Source: Dirofilaria immitis (Eukaryota; Nematoda; Chromadorea; Rhabditida; Onchocercidae). Taken from it: a stretch of 64,000 nucleotides of DNA. Below the pieces are notes generated by a model. That model was not told where the DNA came from. It saw nothing but the letters and a program-made list of their open reading frames with translations, and searched no databases. The translations under genes were made by a program, and so were the position numbers. How positions within the stretch are numbered: position 1 is the stretch's first letter; each line of letters begins with the position of its first letter. The DNA is taken from contig JAKNDB010000068.1 in the NCBI GenBank assembly GCA_024305405.1, positions 9,967,501 through 10,031,500 of the forward strand, in the 5' to 3' direction. This document shows positions 14,901 through 36,950 of the stretch, in pieces.

Positions 14901-17350
14901 TATTTGCAGTGATGATGAACAAGCTATTATGGTCAGGGCCAATGTATAATCAAGAAGTAATTCAAAGATTAGCGGTAAATTTGTGAAATCATTTGAAATA
15001 ATTATAAGTTTTGTAAATTAACAAATATGCGTCAAATCTGCAGAGCAATTAGAAGCTGAATTGTGTAGAATAAGGGAAATGACAACGATGACGACAACGA
15101 CGAAACAACAACGACTGCAGGACAAGCAATTGAAATTGATTCGGATTAATCGAACAATGTAGGCATGGATGTTGGAAAGGGCTGGCTGTTAGTCAGAAAT
15201 AGACCACCAAACATTTCTAGGCCTGGAAGAGAGAATCGAGAGAAAATTTACTTACTGGATTACTGGACAAAAAGCACATAAAACAGTCTTCTGTCCCACT
15301 CTATTTATATATTTGTAATATATATGCGTGTGTAGGTATGTGTAAATTGTATGTGCGTAAATAAATGAATGTGGATGTGCAAATCGTGCAGACTCACGCA
15401 ACTTATTACCTCGAGACCAAGGAAGAAGTCGAAATTTTCCTGTTACTTATGAGAGGATGAGAAAGTTGTCCGAAGAGATTTCCATTCGAAAGACTTCGTA
15501 ATTGTTTTGATGGCTCATTGATCAAACTCGTACATCCTTTAGTAATTGAATGTAAGAATATTTATGGAGCAGCATCACTTAGAAATCTCTGTAGTACTGC
15601 AGTCTACCAATTCATCGTTTTACTTGGCTTTCATTGTTACGTTTTCTTATATTAGTCATTCCATATAAGACAGCATCTGATCTTTTGGAAATGGAAGCCA
15701 TGCAAATCAAATAAGGTTTACGAACTTAAGTCGTTAGAATGAGAATGGAAACATCATAAAATCGACAGAACAAAAATTATCGGTGAATCTTAGAAAAGAA
15801 GAAACTATCCGAAGAATTCAGTTTAAGGACAAGCCATTGGAAAAGCTATACAAAAAGAGTGATGTGTGTCAATACTGCCTGGATAAATTTACATTTTAAA
15901 ATTGATTTCATTCAAGAATCCAGAAAGAAGTATTGCACATAATAGAAGGTGGAGAGAAAATTCTAGAACTGAGTGAGCATGGTTTGTTTGACCTGTTATG
16001 TGAAATACTACTTCATGTGACTGATTTTCTTGAAAGATACCTAACAAATTCGAATACTTTTTATATTGCACTTCAGAAAGATACCTAGCGAATACTTTAT
16101 ATCTGCCATAAAGATTGTCCTGCCTTGCTGAGAAACTGGAAAAAATTTGGGTAAAGATTTATTTCATAATGAAGTTTTATTATGAGAAATTTTATTTGTC
16201 ACAACTACGATACACAAATTCTCTGAAGAATATTGATAATAGAATCGATAACTTGAATTTTCCTTTAACTGTAGAGAAGTTATTTGAGGTCCATCAATTT
16301 TAAAGCTAGAATTGAATTTAGAAGTGCCATAGCGTATGATGAGCTTAAAGTCGTAACGCCAACGGAGATGTGTGTGAATATATGAATGTGACCTCTCAAA
16401 CTGATAACTTCTCTTTTATATTGATAATTTACAATGGTTTAAGCAATGGTATATGATATGAAGGATGATAGGCGAAAATCTGATTGGTTACAATTCTTTA
16501 ATGTTAGCAACATCCTTTAACAGTTATTAAGCTGACTTTCAAAGAAATGGATTTTTGTTAAGGGACATGTAAACAATTTCATATTTCAAAATTCTTTGAT
16601 CATATCGAAATATTTAATAATAGAAATATTTTGATTATTTTGAACATTTTCTGTCATATTATAAATATTTCGGTTATTCTAACAATATCCAAAAACACTC
16701 ACATTGTCTGCTTTCCAAGTTGGTTCTTCCAATGCTCTATCATTCTATCATCTAAACATATTTCTTTGCTCGAGAAACAACTTCACAAGTACTACGCAAA
16801 TAAATACTGTAATAATAATATAAATTTAAATCCTAGTAGGCTCAAAAATTATTATACTCCAATCATTCCAAATATAGAAAAAAGAATATTTGTTTCGTGC
16901 TTGAATGAATAATTCTAATTATCAATCAACGAAATTTCAAAAGATGTTAGGAGATTATTCGTGCAATTAGATAATAAAATAAGGAGTCTACTGAAGTTGC
17001 AAAGTAATAGGCTTAAAGATGGGATAAATTTCAGGACTAAAATCAGCAATATCGATACAAAAGATTGAGAAAATTGATGAATAGATTAACACATTATCCC
17101 AACAATTTCATCTGCAGTGCGAAGCTAGGCAGCTAACAGTATTTCTTATCTGCTTTTATTGATTCAGTATTTTTAATTAATTTTCATACATTTCATTACT
17201 TACTCCTCGAGATAGTAAATAATGGATCTCATTAATCAATAAGATTTAAGCAACTGATGTAAGCAACATAAAATAGATTGTTGGTTCAATATTGATAAAT
17301 GAATGAATAAAAGACCAAGTATTGGATGACCCTTACCCTCCCTCATTTGA
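11967..17350. other. Mostly unassigned, probably 5' introns or intergenic
   Basis: This stretch must contain the 5' part of the gene that ends at 330, but I could not pick exons by phase. An alternative open frame at 12064-11873 (Gln-rich) overlaps the accepted exon in another frame and does not fit the next exon's phase. Short ORFs at 13569-13754, 15889-16071 and 16631-16912 look like chance. Confidence 0.4.
14687..14735. repeat. CCTT/CTTT microsatellite
   Basis: Tandem CCTT units passing into CTTT units over about 50 bases, read directly from the sequence. Confidence 0.9.
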
Positions 17351-17374
17351 AATACTTCCGGACTTCGTTTTCAG

Positions 17375-17626
17375 CGATATTGGGAAGAAAAGTACTTTGG
17401 AAATAAGCCAGCAAGTAGAGTCTATAAGATACTAAGGGTATTCATAGAGTTATATATCATAGCGCTGTTTACTGTATCAGGCGTAGTATTTTGGGTTGTA
17501 AATCACCTTTCGCAATCCGGAAGAGTTTGCGACAACAAATCAGCGAAAAATCGAGATGGTTCCCAGCGGATTAAAGACTCTTACACGAACTATTACTTTT
17601 CTTCCCGCTCTTCCCTTGAATGTTAA
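17375..17626 (+). CDS. Last exon of a putative membrane-protein gene
   Basis: Open frame of 83 codons and a TAA directly after a strong acceptor (TCGTTTTCAG). It encodes RYWEEKYFGNKPASRVYK, then a hydrophobic span of about 20 residues (LYIIALFTVSGVVFWVV), then a polar, Ser- and Asn-containing tail ending SSRSSLEC. The span reads as one transmembrane helix near residues 24-46, with a basic segment before it. The frame has no usable ATG, so it depends on upstream exons that I could not locate between 12 and 17 kb. The region is richer in GC than its flanks. The family is not recognised. The gene would end about 1.1 kb from the end of the minus-strand gene at 18771, so the two converge. Confidence 0.5.
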   Translation, partial: RYWEEKYFGNKPASRVYKILRVFIELYIIALFTVSGVVFWVVNHLSQSGRVCDNKSAKNRDGSQRIKDSYTNYYFSSRSSLEC

Positions 17627-18157
17627 TCAATATCACTACTTTTAAACCATCAATTAATGAAACTATTTTAACTTAACACTTTCGAACGAAAAAAAGCAAC
17701 TCTAACTATGACACAAAAATACACTTCGCCCAATTTATAAGATCAAAATGCATCATAATCAATTCATTCCTCCCTTTTTGGGAATATATAAAATCTTCTA
17801 TTTTTATTCACATAAAGCAAAACATATAACAATTACAATTATACAGAAAGTTATTTATATGCATTTCAAATTACCATTTGATATTCCGCCAAATCCAACT
17901 TCTCTTAAATTAATTCCTCTGTCTTCTCTCTTCAACCAACATTTCAAGTCACTCCAGAATAATCCAATACATTGTTCTCCATAATCATTTTGAAAATTAT
18001 TGTAACAATTTGCTGAAGTCAAAACGGAACTTAATAAGTTTTCCTGTAAAATGCTCAGAAAAATAGAAGATAGTTCAAAATCACAGACAACATCATTCAT
18101 CGTAGGAAAACGATTCAGAACATTACAAAGGAATGGATACGAAAAGGCATTAATTCG

Positions 18158-18228
18158 TCTTGACTATGATTAAGCTGAGATCATGCCTAGTTATGACCAT
18201 GATAAGGCATGACCTCATCTAGTCAAGA
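18158..18228. repeat. Imperfect inverted repeat between two convergent genes
   Basis: The left arm, starting TCTTGACTA and ending GATCATGCC, pairs imperfectly with a right arm starting GGCATGACC and ending TAGTCAAGA; about 20 bases separate the core arms. It lies between the two converging gene ends (17626 plus and 18771 minus). It could be a small MITE remnant or a transcript hairpin. Confidence 0.55.
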
Positions 18229-18770
18229 ATTCCAAAAATTAAAAAGAAAAAACTATTGCAGTATTTCTTGTTTCTGAAAATGTGCGACATAAGACAGTTT
18301 GGTCATATTTGGAAATTTAAATTCTCACTGTTTTAAAAATTAGAAAAATCAAAAAAACAAAAGATTCATACCATAATGAATATGATCATTGAGGTATATA
18401 AAAGGAAAAAAATCATATTAGCCACGCAAAGCTAAAAGGCCATACAGTAGTTTGCAATCGTTTCTTACAACTTCAGTTTAACAAGTATTAATCGAAAATG
18501 AGATTGTCTATAATATTACTGCATAAATTTTCAAATTATATCTCTGAATAAATATAAGTAATATCTACAAATACAGGCATTTAGAAATCTAATAAAAATA
18601 TAAAATTGGATGATTTCATGCTTCAGATTTTCTGAATTCAGTTTTTCTTGGCTTATTGGCATTTACGATTCACCAAAAAAATGTTTATAGAAATATTAAA
18701 AAAAAAAAAACAGCAAAAATTCTACGAAAAAATGAAAAGTAATCCTTGAATACATGTTGCAGAATAAATA

Positions 18771-21700
18771 TTATTGTTTTTCCATTTCTTCATGAGCCAT
18801 AATAACCATTAGAACCGCTGCACATTCCCTTTTTTTTTCCTGAACATTTTCACCCTCTACATTCGGTTGATCATTTCTTGATTTATTCTGTGGGAACAGT
18901 AACAGAATATATCAATAAATGCACTTTAATTACAAGCGAAAAACTGACATGTTTAGGTATGTTTAGAGCTATATCTAGCTAAAGTAGAATCTGATCAATT
19001 TTTAACATGATTAAATGTTATGAAATTTAAAATTTAGAAGATTAATAAATCTCTTACTAGAGTGAATGACTTTGGTATTATCCGCGGATCGAACAATACA
19101 GGCATTGCAGTTTCTTTATCCGAAAAAAGATTTAAAAGAGTCGGAATGTCCTCACCATTCCTGTGTGAAATTTTGGCAAAATGCATAAACATCAAAGTCA
19201 GAATAAATGAAGAAAAAAATTAATATAAGCATAAAAAGATGATATAATTTCCAGTGTACTTAAACAAACTGAATTATCAGTCTGAATTTTTCACTGACAA
19301 CTTCTCTATTAAAAGCTTCATTAATCGTAAAGATACAATACATTTTGTTTACTATTCTATGTGTTTATCAAAAGGTTATAAATTAAGATTGGTAATAAAT
19401 CTTCAATATTTGAAAATCGAAAGAGATATAAGTTTGTGTCTAAAATATCATAAGAAATTCTGTCAAAATCGCAACTGCTTGCTGTCAAAACAAAATCTTC
19501 CATTGCAACAATTTTCATATTCAAAGGAAACAGAAATAAACTCATCATCTTCCTTTCCTTCGTAATCATTATCGAGAGACAAATTAATGAAATTTGTTTT
19601 GCCTTTGATTCTTCTTGATAGCTCTTTTTTTCCAGCTTAACACTCGATTCCATTGATTTAATTTGCTCTGATTGCTTTTCTGCGACTAATATTAAAGAAA
19701 AATACATATGTACTAATCTATACTAAAACTAATATCAAAACAAAAAGAAAAATATAATTTAATTCTATTAATCGAAATATATCTAAATTCCGATCCATTC
19801 CGTTTCTTTTCCACTGTTCCATTTTAACTGACGTCATTTATGAATGCATGATAGAACATTTATTAATCTACAATATTAAAATTTCAAAAAAAATCAAAGG
19901 ATGATTAGACTATAAATTGAAATATAGATCACCTGACGGTTGCTCAAGTTGCTTTGCCTGCAATGTGCTTATTTTAAAATGTTCATGCGTCTTGAATTCT
20001 TGCATGCTTTTAGAAAACCTGGAAAATCTATTAATGTTTTGCAATATTTTCTTTTTTTTTCAAATAAGAAACAGTAAATGACTTACAAGCTTAGGATATC
20101 GAAATCCATTTGACCCGTCTGTTCCATAGTTCCTATCACATCTTTCTGAAGAAATTTCTAAAAGTAAGAACAAGAATGTCCGCAAAACTAACAACTTCCT
20201 CTAAATAAACAAAAAATCAAATAGAATATAAAGGTTAAGATTGTTATAAATGGTACTGTGCACCTCAATGCAATTATTATTTACGCTTGAAATATATCTT
20301 TATTCTTGCCGTTCGCAAAATCCCATGTGGTTCTATATAACCATCATTCAGCTGCATATCGATTTGAGAACTGGGAAACACCGCTGGTTGCGATGTTTCA
20401 TTTGATGCTTGCACAGTCGGAATTTGTGATGGTGGAATAGAAGACAGAGAAGGAGATATTTCACGAGGAGTGGGGTTTATCACGAACTCCGAATAATCTG
20501 GAATTCGAGAGTCGGTAAGACCAAATGATAACTGTGGACGTGATACATCTGTAAAATATTAGAAAGAATATAAGAAATATTAGATAAAACATAAAACTGC
20601 CAATACGTTGTTGCACATCCAATATTAGGAAGTCAATTTTTGACTTTTTTTTCAAGTTTTATAACAAAGTTATTAACAGTGTTTCTGCACATTATCACAA
20701 ACTATAAGCGAAAAAGTCAATTGTATACCATAAATTTTTGGAGGATGATCAGGACCAGCTGGAAGGCTACTTTCAAAAATTCTTGGCTGTTTTTGGAATA
20801 CCTAAAGTTATTTACTTTAGAAGATAACAGCAGTGAATTTCGTGCCTCTTTTCAACAAAGATCGCACACTACATAAGCAAAAAGTTTCGAAGTATCATAA
20901 TTAAAATGCTAAGTGACTTGAACATTTTATTATAATATATCTACATTATCGATAACGATTTGACAGTATAACTTGAAAATATTTGAAGTGAAATAAAAGA
21001 TTTTCATATAATAGTGATTTCTTCATGAGAATAATATATGAAATTACATGATAGCCAGCTTTCACTGTATTTTTCTGGTTCACTATACTATTTTGCTCTA
21101 TTCAGTGTTGTGTAACATTGAATAATGAAATAATGTACTAATTTTAGCAACAGTCAAATGCAAAATTACTGGATTTTGAGTTTCATCCAATAATAATTTT
21201 GGTCTATTTTTGGCAAAAACAATTTGCTTTGCGGATTTGAAAGACACATCCGAATCCACTGTCCCTATAAAATTATAAACACCTAAAGTTCTGGTATAAA
21301 TATAAATTGAAAATGGTTTAAAATCAATTGAATTTATGATAAAAAAAAATCTGACAATACGTGATTTGAGCTGCGGTGTGATGAGAAAAAAAAGAAAAAC
21401 TTGACACATCGATCATATTGATAATTTTGTGTGATTGCTTTCTGATAATGTTTTCATCAATTTTACTCATTTTGTCCATATCTGCAGGAAAAAAACAATC
21501 TCTTTGCACCTATTTTTGATAATGAATTTGCCTTAATTCAAACGATATAACTTTTTATAATTCAAATATTATTAAATATATTTATAAATCATTTAGCGAT
21601 AAGATCTTCGTAACACTAAAATATACAGTAGAAAAAAAAGATATAATAACTACCAGCCGAATGGACGTACTAATTACAAGACAATTTTGAGGGAAACACA

Positions 21701-24561
21701 GTGATTTTCTTCTGGAATGTCTAAGCCCAGTACAGGCAAAATTTTTATAATGAATTATCGATATTTCTGATACTACTGATGATTATTATAAAACTACACG
21801 TATCGTGTACAAATAAAACATTCAGTATGCAAATAAAACATTCAGTATAATTCATTCTCTTTTGGAAAAAATAATACATTCAAATGATGCTTCTAAGAAC
21901 TAAAACAAAATTGCTTTAGAACAGAATCTTTGCATAAAAAAGATGAAAATTACCTGAAACGAAATCTCGAGACAAATCCGATTCCATCATTCGAAGATGA
22001 TTTGATGTACTTTTCTGAAATTAGCTACAGTGAAAAACTTAACATAACTAGAGAAATAATTACCGTACTGCAAAACGAATGGAATATTGGATTAGCGTAA
22101 TAATATTTGTACAATTTATAAAAAGCTGTGACACGAAAAATCCACTTTTTGATTTACCAGTTGTTTTGGATCATCATTAATGAGAGCTGAAATGCGAGTT
22201 TTGTCAGTTATTTTCACAGGTAATTTCTTTTGCGTCTTTTGTGCGTCTCTACTAGATTTTCCGAGTGATTTCTGAAACTATTAATGGCAAATATAGTTCG
22301 GAAACTTTTTAAATTCCGTTAGTTTTAACACTGTCTTGAACAACACACTCCACATTACGATCTTAATTCCAGATGAAAGAACTGAGGCAAAATAACTGAG
22401 GCAAAAAAAACATTTCTTAATCCTAATAATGCCTAGGCTACTAATTACGAAAGAGAAAGTTTTCACTCTATTTTTCATCATTTTCTTTTCCAAATGTATT
22501 TGTTCCCTCAGCCTCTTTGCTGCCTGTCTTGCTGGCGTAATAGCACGTTCTCTTCTTGAAAGATTTGGCCTAGATTCAACATCTGTAATAGATTTTAATC
22601 AACTTATAAGAAATGATTCCACATAACATAATCTTAAGTGTTTAGTGAATAATATTAAATGTAAACAAAAGAAGCATTAATATTAGAGAATAAGTCTTAT
22701 TGTCTAATATTAATATTTCACAAAAGTAAAAAAATTACATTGGAGATTCCGTCTTTCCGTATCATTTAAAATTTATCCCATATGTATCTGATCAGTTATA
22801 AAAATTAAATCAGATATATATGAATATTATTGCATTATGATCTTACCTTTCACTTGATGAATTTCAAATGGTTTTATTATTGGGACGTGAAGTTTATCAT
22901 CATTCAAAGAATTGTGGAAACCCACTTCATCTGCAACGAATAGAGATGGTAATTATAGGAGTTGATAAAGCAAAAGTCTTTTGTTTCGTCACAGTTTTAA
23001 TTCTAATCATTACAATCTGAATTCTAAACGATGAGCATCATTACAATCTGAATTCTAAACTAAATTCTAAACGATGAGTTCTTCAGATTCCATTTTTCAA
23101 AATATCAAGAGCATTTGGATTTTATTGAATGATAAATAAACAAAAAAATTTATGAACTTTCAAAATCCCAACAGATATTCATTTTAATGTAAGGCTATTA
23201 ATAATTAGTAAAATAAAAAACACTTTTTTATTATGAAAGCTTGACGCAAAGTGATAGCCTTAGGTTAGTGAAAAAGTTTTTAAATAAAAGTATTCCATGA
23301 AATTAAAAAGCCAGATGAAGAGTAGATAGAAATACTCTTATCACGTTTTCATCTCAAAAGATAAGCCGAAAATATTTAAAAAAATCACTGAGTGAGCATT
23401 GAGCATTCAACTCTCTATCTTGATCAGCTGTAGAATCACTATTTATTTCATCTGATTCAATTACTCGCTTTGCTGAAACGATGAGAACAATAGAAAGAAT
23501 TTGAAAAAATTATTACCAAAGAATCCCTTGAATTTAACTTTCATAATCAACAAAAAAAAATATTGTGATTTGCTAATTCTAACGATATTTTCCAAATACT
23601 GTTACCTCTTTTAACACAACATTGCACTGCTAATAATTTCGCTCGATCCAATGATGTTAAACTTTCCATAGCATTATTTGAACATTGTAATAACTTTATC
23701 TGAAAATCCATTATTTTGCAATACTTATTAACCTCTAAAATTGAAAAGTACACATTGTAAATTTAAAACATTAGATAAATAGAAAAAAAATGATTTCCAG
23801 AGAATTTGAACATTAACATTAAATAAGAATATTGCCTGAAAGCTAATAAAGAAAATAAAAAGCTTTCAAAAAAATCAGTTGACTGAAAAAAGTTTCATTA
23901 TTTCGCTTCCAAAAAAGAAAAAGAAAAACAATAAATGCATTCTTTCTTTCGCTTAACCTTTTGCCTCGACGTTTGCAAATTGCTAAATGCCGAAAAATTT
24001 GTAGTACAGTTCCAAACTGAGCTGTGCATCCTTTAGCACCACAGGCAAATAACGTCAGATTAAGATGCTTCTGACAAAAGTGTTCCTCGAAATCATCGTA
24101 AGTATCAAATGTTTTTTGCATTCCACACCATCCACAGATGCAAGACAACACAGTTCCTGAAAATATGCGACATGTATGTCACGATATAGCTTTTCTCATA
24201 CAATATGGACGTTTAAATCGATTTAAAAAAGTCAAAAGTGATGAAAATAAAAAGAGAAGAAAGTAAGATGAAACGAGATATGTAACTAAACAGAAATTTA
24301 AACAAAATACATCGGAGTTGAAATAATAAAAGACTAAGGAAAAGCTGGAAATTGATAAATGAAGTGAAAAATAATCCACAAGCAACTCACCGAACAATCC
24401 ATCTAGCACTTCAGCGATTTTCCTGCAAGGACAAAAATATAATATGTATATAGAATGAAATGCATAAGTTATATTGAATGTATCGAAAACGCACATGTGA
24501 GCTTCAAATACAAACAACTGTACGATGATGTAACCACCAAACTTTTTGATATCGTCCAAAC
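18771..24561 (-). CDS. Multi-exon gene, unidentified, with Cys/His zinc-finger-like segment
   Basis: About 18 short exons on the minus strand, from an acceptor at 24561 to TAA at 18771, mostly with TTTCAG or TTTTAG acceptors and GT donors. In order it reads LDDIKKFGGYIIVQLFVFEAH (24561-24497), KIAEVLDGLFG (about 24420), a Cys/His segment (about 24157-23960), then polar and charged exons near 23.7, 23.45, 22.9, 22.5, 22.2, 22.0, 21.45, 21.2, 20.8, 20.5-20.3, 20.15, 20.0, 19.68, 19.16-19.06 and 18.89 kb. The Cys/His part has CICGWCG...FEEHFCQKH followed by CGAKGCTAQF...FRHLAIC, similar to paired C2H2-like fingers. The rest is rich in Lys, Ser and Asp and looks disordered, as in many nuclear proteins. 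The 19685-19476 exon changes frame by one base (see findings). The family is not recognised; a chromatin or DNA-associated role is only a guess. The 5' end may lie further upstream. Confidence 0.65.
21810..21848. repeat. Short tandem duplication in an intron
   Basis: The unit CAAATAAAACATTCAGTATG occurs twice in a row. It lies between two exons of the 18.8-24.6 kb gene. Confidence 0.8.
23006..23074. repeat. Imperfect tandem duplication in an intron
   Basis: The motif ATCATTACAATCTGAATTCT is repeated with about 31-base spacing, and AAATTCTAAACGATGAG recurs after it. This looks like a recent local duplication inside an intron. Confidence 0.75.
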
Positions 24562-25361
24562 CTAACGCATTATGTTGAAAAAATCAGCATGTAATAATCA
24601 TTATCGAAATATATAGGCAACTTCTTGAACCATGAATTATGCTCAATAAAAATGTATGATTTCAAATCTTAAATTAAATTGCCTCTCGTCCAATTTATTG
24701 CCAACATTTTTCTACACGTTTACAATATTCAACTGTTCCTACATAGTCAAGTGATTCCAGGCAAAGAGATGTGTACATCAGATCTTGCTTATAAATGGAT
24801 TTCTTGACTTATGTGTTAGTACGAAACTTTTTTTTGTCTAATTGAGTGAAATATGAGATGGGATAATTCATTCCCCTTACGTTATAGTAATCAATTCGCT
24901 CATTTCGTATCTGCAGAACATATAGTTCCATAATAATTCACCCGAAAATAGAAAAAACCTCTACTAAAATCCTAAAGAGAGAAAAAATTAAAAATGTTGT
25001 TAGTATAATCTTTTATGATGCAGGAAAACTGTTATGGATGCGTATAACTATTATCGGGGTAGTCAAATCCATTCTCTATTAAGATAATAATTACCCATTA
25101 TGCTCAGAAAGCAAAGGTTAATTAGAACAACGAAACTAATAAGGAAAAATTGGTATAAAAGTAGCTGTGATCGATGTTACAATCACCGGTACTTAAGAAG
25201 CAATCGAAATCAATTATGCAGTGCGAACAGAAATATTAATGCACCAACGAAAGGATCTTGGAATCATACCTGAAAACAGCATGTTTAATCAATCTATAAT
25301 CATATGAGCTAAACTTTTCGTACTTCATATTGTAATTTTCCTGTTTGCCAAATTTAATTTT

Positions 25362-25712
25362 CTATAATAGAAATTTTGCTATTAAAGCCGAGAATTCAAT
25401 ATAACAATAAGCACTATGATAAAAAGGAATCAGCAAGCGGTAAATATCAAGTTTTACGAAATGGAAAGAAGTTGATAGATCTAACACTGCCTGAATAGCA
25501 TCTTCCGATGAAAGAAAGTGTGAAGTCCGAAAAAGAGTATTATTAACGAAATGATCATCATCAATGTTATCGCAGTGTGCGTAGGATACAAAAGATGGAA
25601 AAGAAGTCAACATTTGAGAAAAGTAACTGGCACAGAATCGACATGCGACAGCACTTGTTAGTACAATGAGCATAAAGGCTACGCGAAGAAGAAAGTTTGA
25701 GCGTCTTATCAT
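25362..25712 (-). CDS. Possible small secreted protein or first exon
   Basis: ORF of 116 codons with an ATG start. Residues 1-23 (MIRRSNFLLRVAFMLIVLTSAVA) form a convincing signal peptide with a basic N-region, followed by CRFCASYFSQ. The middle is polar and acidic (DNIDDDHF). The last third is aromatic and hydrophobic and may be intron read-through: a GT donor (TTTCCATTTC then gtaaaac) occurs near 25452, just where the composition changes. So it may be the first exon of a secreted or membrane-protein gene rather than a full ORF. No family recognised. It lies upstream of the zinc-finger-like gene on the same strand. Confidence 0.4.
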   Translation of the reverse strand: MIRRSNFLLRVAFMLIVLTSAVACRFCASYFSQMLTSFPSFVSYAHCDNIDDDHFVNNTLFRTSHFLSSEDAIQAVLDLSTSFHFVKLDIYRLLIPFYHSAYCYIEFSALIAKFLL

Positions 25713-26596
25713 TATCCTTTAAATTGGCTGCTTGTCCTACAAAAATGAAGGCAACAAAACAATAGAAGGTAATCGGAATTCTCCAGATATTTTTCAGAAC
25801 TTATTTGGAGTTAAGATTTCGTTCAAATCTCGATTTGGCGATCCATATTTCATGAAAAAATCGCTCGACATTGAATTCTAATTGATCGAGTGGAGCGTCA
25901 TGAACTGATAGCAACTTTAAAAGCTTTAAAAGTTTTAAGACGATTTAAACCGTGGGGAGAATATGGAACACTAAATTTAAATATGAGTAGGCAACAATTT
26001 TTTAATTGTAGTTCGGACGCTATGTCTCTTCAAACAAGTTTTCTCTGAATATTTTTATGATCATCATGGCACTATTTTTTAGAAAACTAACGGTTGGTGA
26101 GGATGAAAATTGAAGAGAGCTTGTAGAAATCAAGGTAGTTACAAATCATTTTCAATCTCATGCAAAAACATGAAGACCAAAATTCAACATGGCATTAACT
26201 TCTCATTGATAAATTCACATATTCAGCTAGTACCAACAACCGAAATACATATTCCAAATATTTCCTGTGACGCAAATATTTCTCTTGATTCAGATCTCAG
26301 TTTGTTTTTCGCATCAAGTGTTAATCCGTAATTGATGCAACAAATCTCCCAGGTACAAATGCTCTTTCATCTCGTAAGTCAGGAACAACAACTGACTAGT
26401 TTTTAAAGCAACGAATTTGCGGGGTGTTTAACATAATACTAGAAAAAGTACATTGCAGATGCTCCAAGGCAAATGAGTAAATAGAGTTCTTAATTCCGCT
26501 GAGACCAAGTCATTAATAATGCTGTACCTCAAGGTCTTCTGAGTTCGGCCATGAGAAAAAAAAATCGTTTGTAAAAACGCCAAAATTAAAGCGTAA

Positions 26597-26658
26597 ATAC
26601 CTTGGCAACAGATTCTCAGCAACATCATAATAGTATCATGCGGATCGAATCCTGGTAT
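26597..26658 (-). CDS. Possible isolated exon
   Basis: A 62-base segment between a good acceptor (GATGGATTTCAG) and a GT donor (gtattt) encodes YIPGFDPHDTIMMLLRICCQ. Splice sites and composition look real, but I could not link it to a neighbour. It might belong 5' of the 18.8-24.6 kb gene. Confidence 0.3.
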
Positions 26659-26659
26659 G

Positions 26660-28156
26660 TATCTGAAATCCATCACAAACATCACATAACAGCGAAATCC
26701 ATCACAAAACAGCGAAAAAGTCAACTGATCCAACAAAATTTACATGCAATCATTTATTTTCGTAAAAATACGACAAATTTTGCTTGACAATGACAAAAAT
26801 AATCACTTTTAGTTTGTATATATAAAGTGTCTCTAAACCATCATAATAACCATCATAATACATTGTATGCACATAACTCTGTGAGTGCGCATCTATGAGA
26901 AGAAGAATGGATCAAATGATATTTTACTATAATAAATTCACTGAATAATAAATGGAAACAAGCAATCACTTTAATAAGGAAATGTGTTAACTTCACACAC
27001 ATTAAGCGTATGAATTCAAACATCTTCCTTCAGCGACGGCAAAGTGATAAAATGCGGAAAAATGATACAATAACGACAAATCTACACAGAAATTCTTAGG
27101 ATTTTGTACAAAAAATTGCTAATGACCTCCGCTTTCAGGATTTGATTTTCTAATACTTCAGAAGGGCATCACGCAAAGAGACAGTAAACTCATCAACGGA
27201 ATTTCGAAAGAGAGAGGACAAATAAGGAGCCAGATAATAAATTATTTTTTTATTTTTATTTTTATATTTCCTACACTCCATTGTAACTATCTTCACTATA
27301 TACTATTATTTAAAAAATTCAAGTAAGTCAGTGGAAAAAAATATGGTAGTATTAACCCAGCAAACTAATAAAGTAATTACTACTAGCCGTTGAAACTTTT
27401 TCATTTTATAATTAGAACAGACACTTTCCTGGAAGCTTATTCGATTTTTTTCAATCACTTTTAATGAACATAGTGTCACATAGCGAAATATTAAGCGCTT
27501 ACAAAAAAATATAAAGTGCAACATTTTCATGAAGATAGTAGTATAACCCAAAATGCTGCCCTCTTCACCTTACGAAAAAATAATACTTTATTAACGCTAT
27601 AAAATTTATTCCATGTCCATATATCGAGATATAAATGATCGAATAAAATCTTTAACTAGGAAAGAAAATCTCTCTCCTCATCAGAAAAAATGCGCAATGT
27701 CAAGTGGTAACCTAAGCTCGAATTCTGACTTTGGAAAAAAATCCAAAAATCATATTGTCATAATCAAAAAAGACTTAAAATTTACAAATGCTAAGCAAAC
27801 AGACAAACGAAAGTAAAACTGAGTTAGAGTGTCTCCCACTAGAGGAAGACCGATGTAGTGAACTTAAATATTCTGTTCAAATGCTTGGAAACAATGCATG
27901 CGAGTGGGGTTGTTTCCTTTAGAAGTTTTCAATGATCAGTAGGAAGTATTCCGGTGAAATTCCCAAAAAACATGCAGAGTATTAAGATATTGCTAGAAAG
28001 AAAAGAAATTTCAACGACAAATACTAGAAAATATGAGAAAATGAAAAATAACTATAAAAGGCGAGACTAACACGGCACAAAAAGATCCTATTTGAAGCTC
28101 AAAATCTTTTTTGCCGGTGATCAATATTCAATCAGAATTGGTACCATCGCAGTCAG
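26660..28156. other. No gene assigned
   Basis: AT-rich stretch between the orphan exon and the SRPK stop codon. ORFs at 27306-27551 (minus) and 27613-27816 (plus) lack splice or family support. The second is Lys- and Ser-rich and could be chance. Confidence 0.45.
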
Positions 28157-36865
<8,709 letters not shown>

Positions 36866-36950
36866 CTAACATGAGACAATCGATTTTTAGTGGCAATGTT
36901 TTGAGATACTGCAGCAATACAATGTCACTTATATAGAAATTTCCTTGTAC

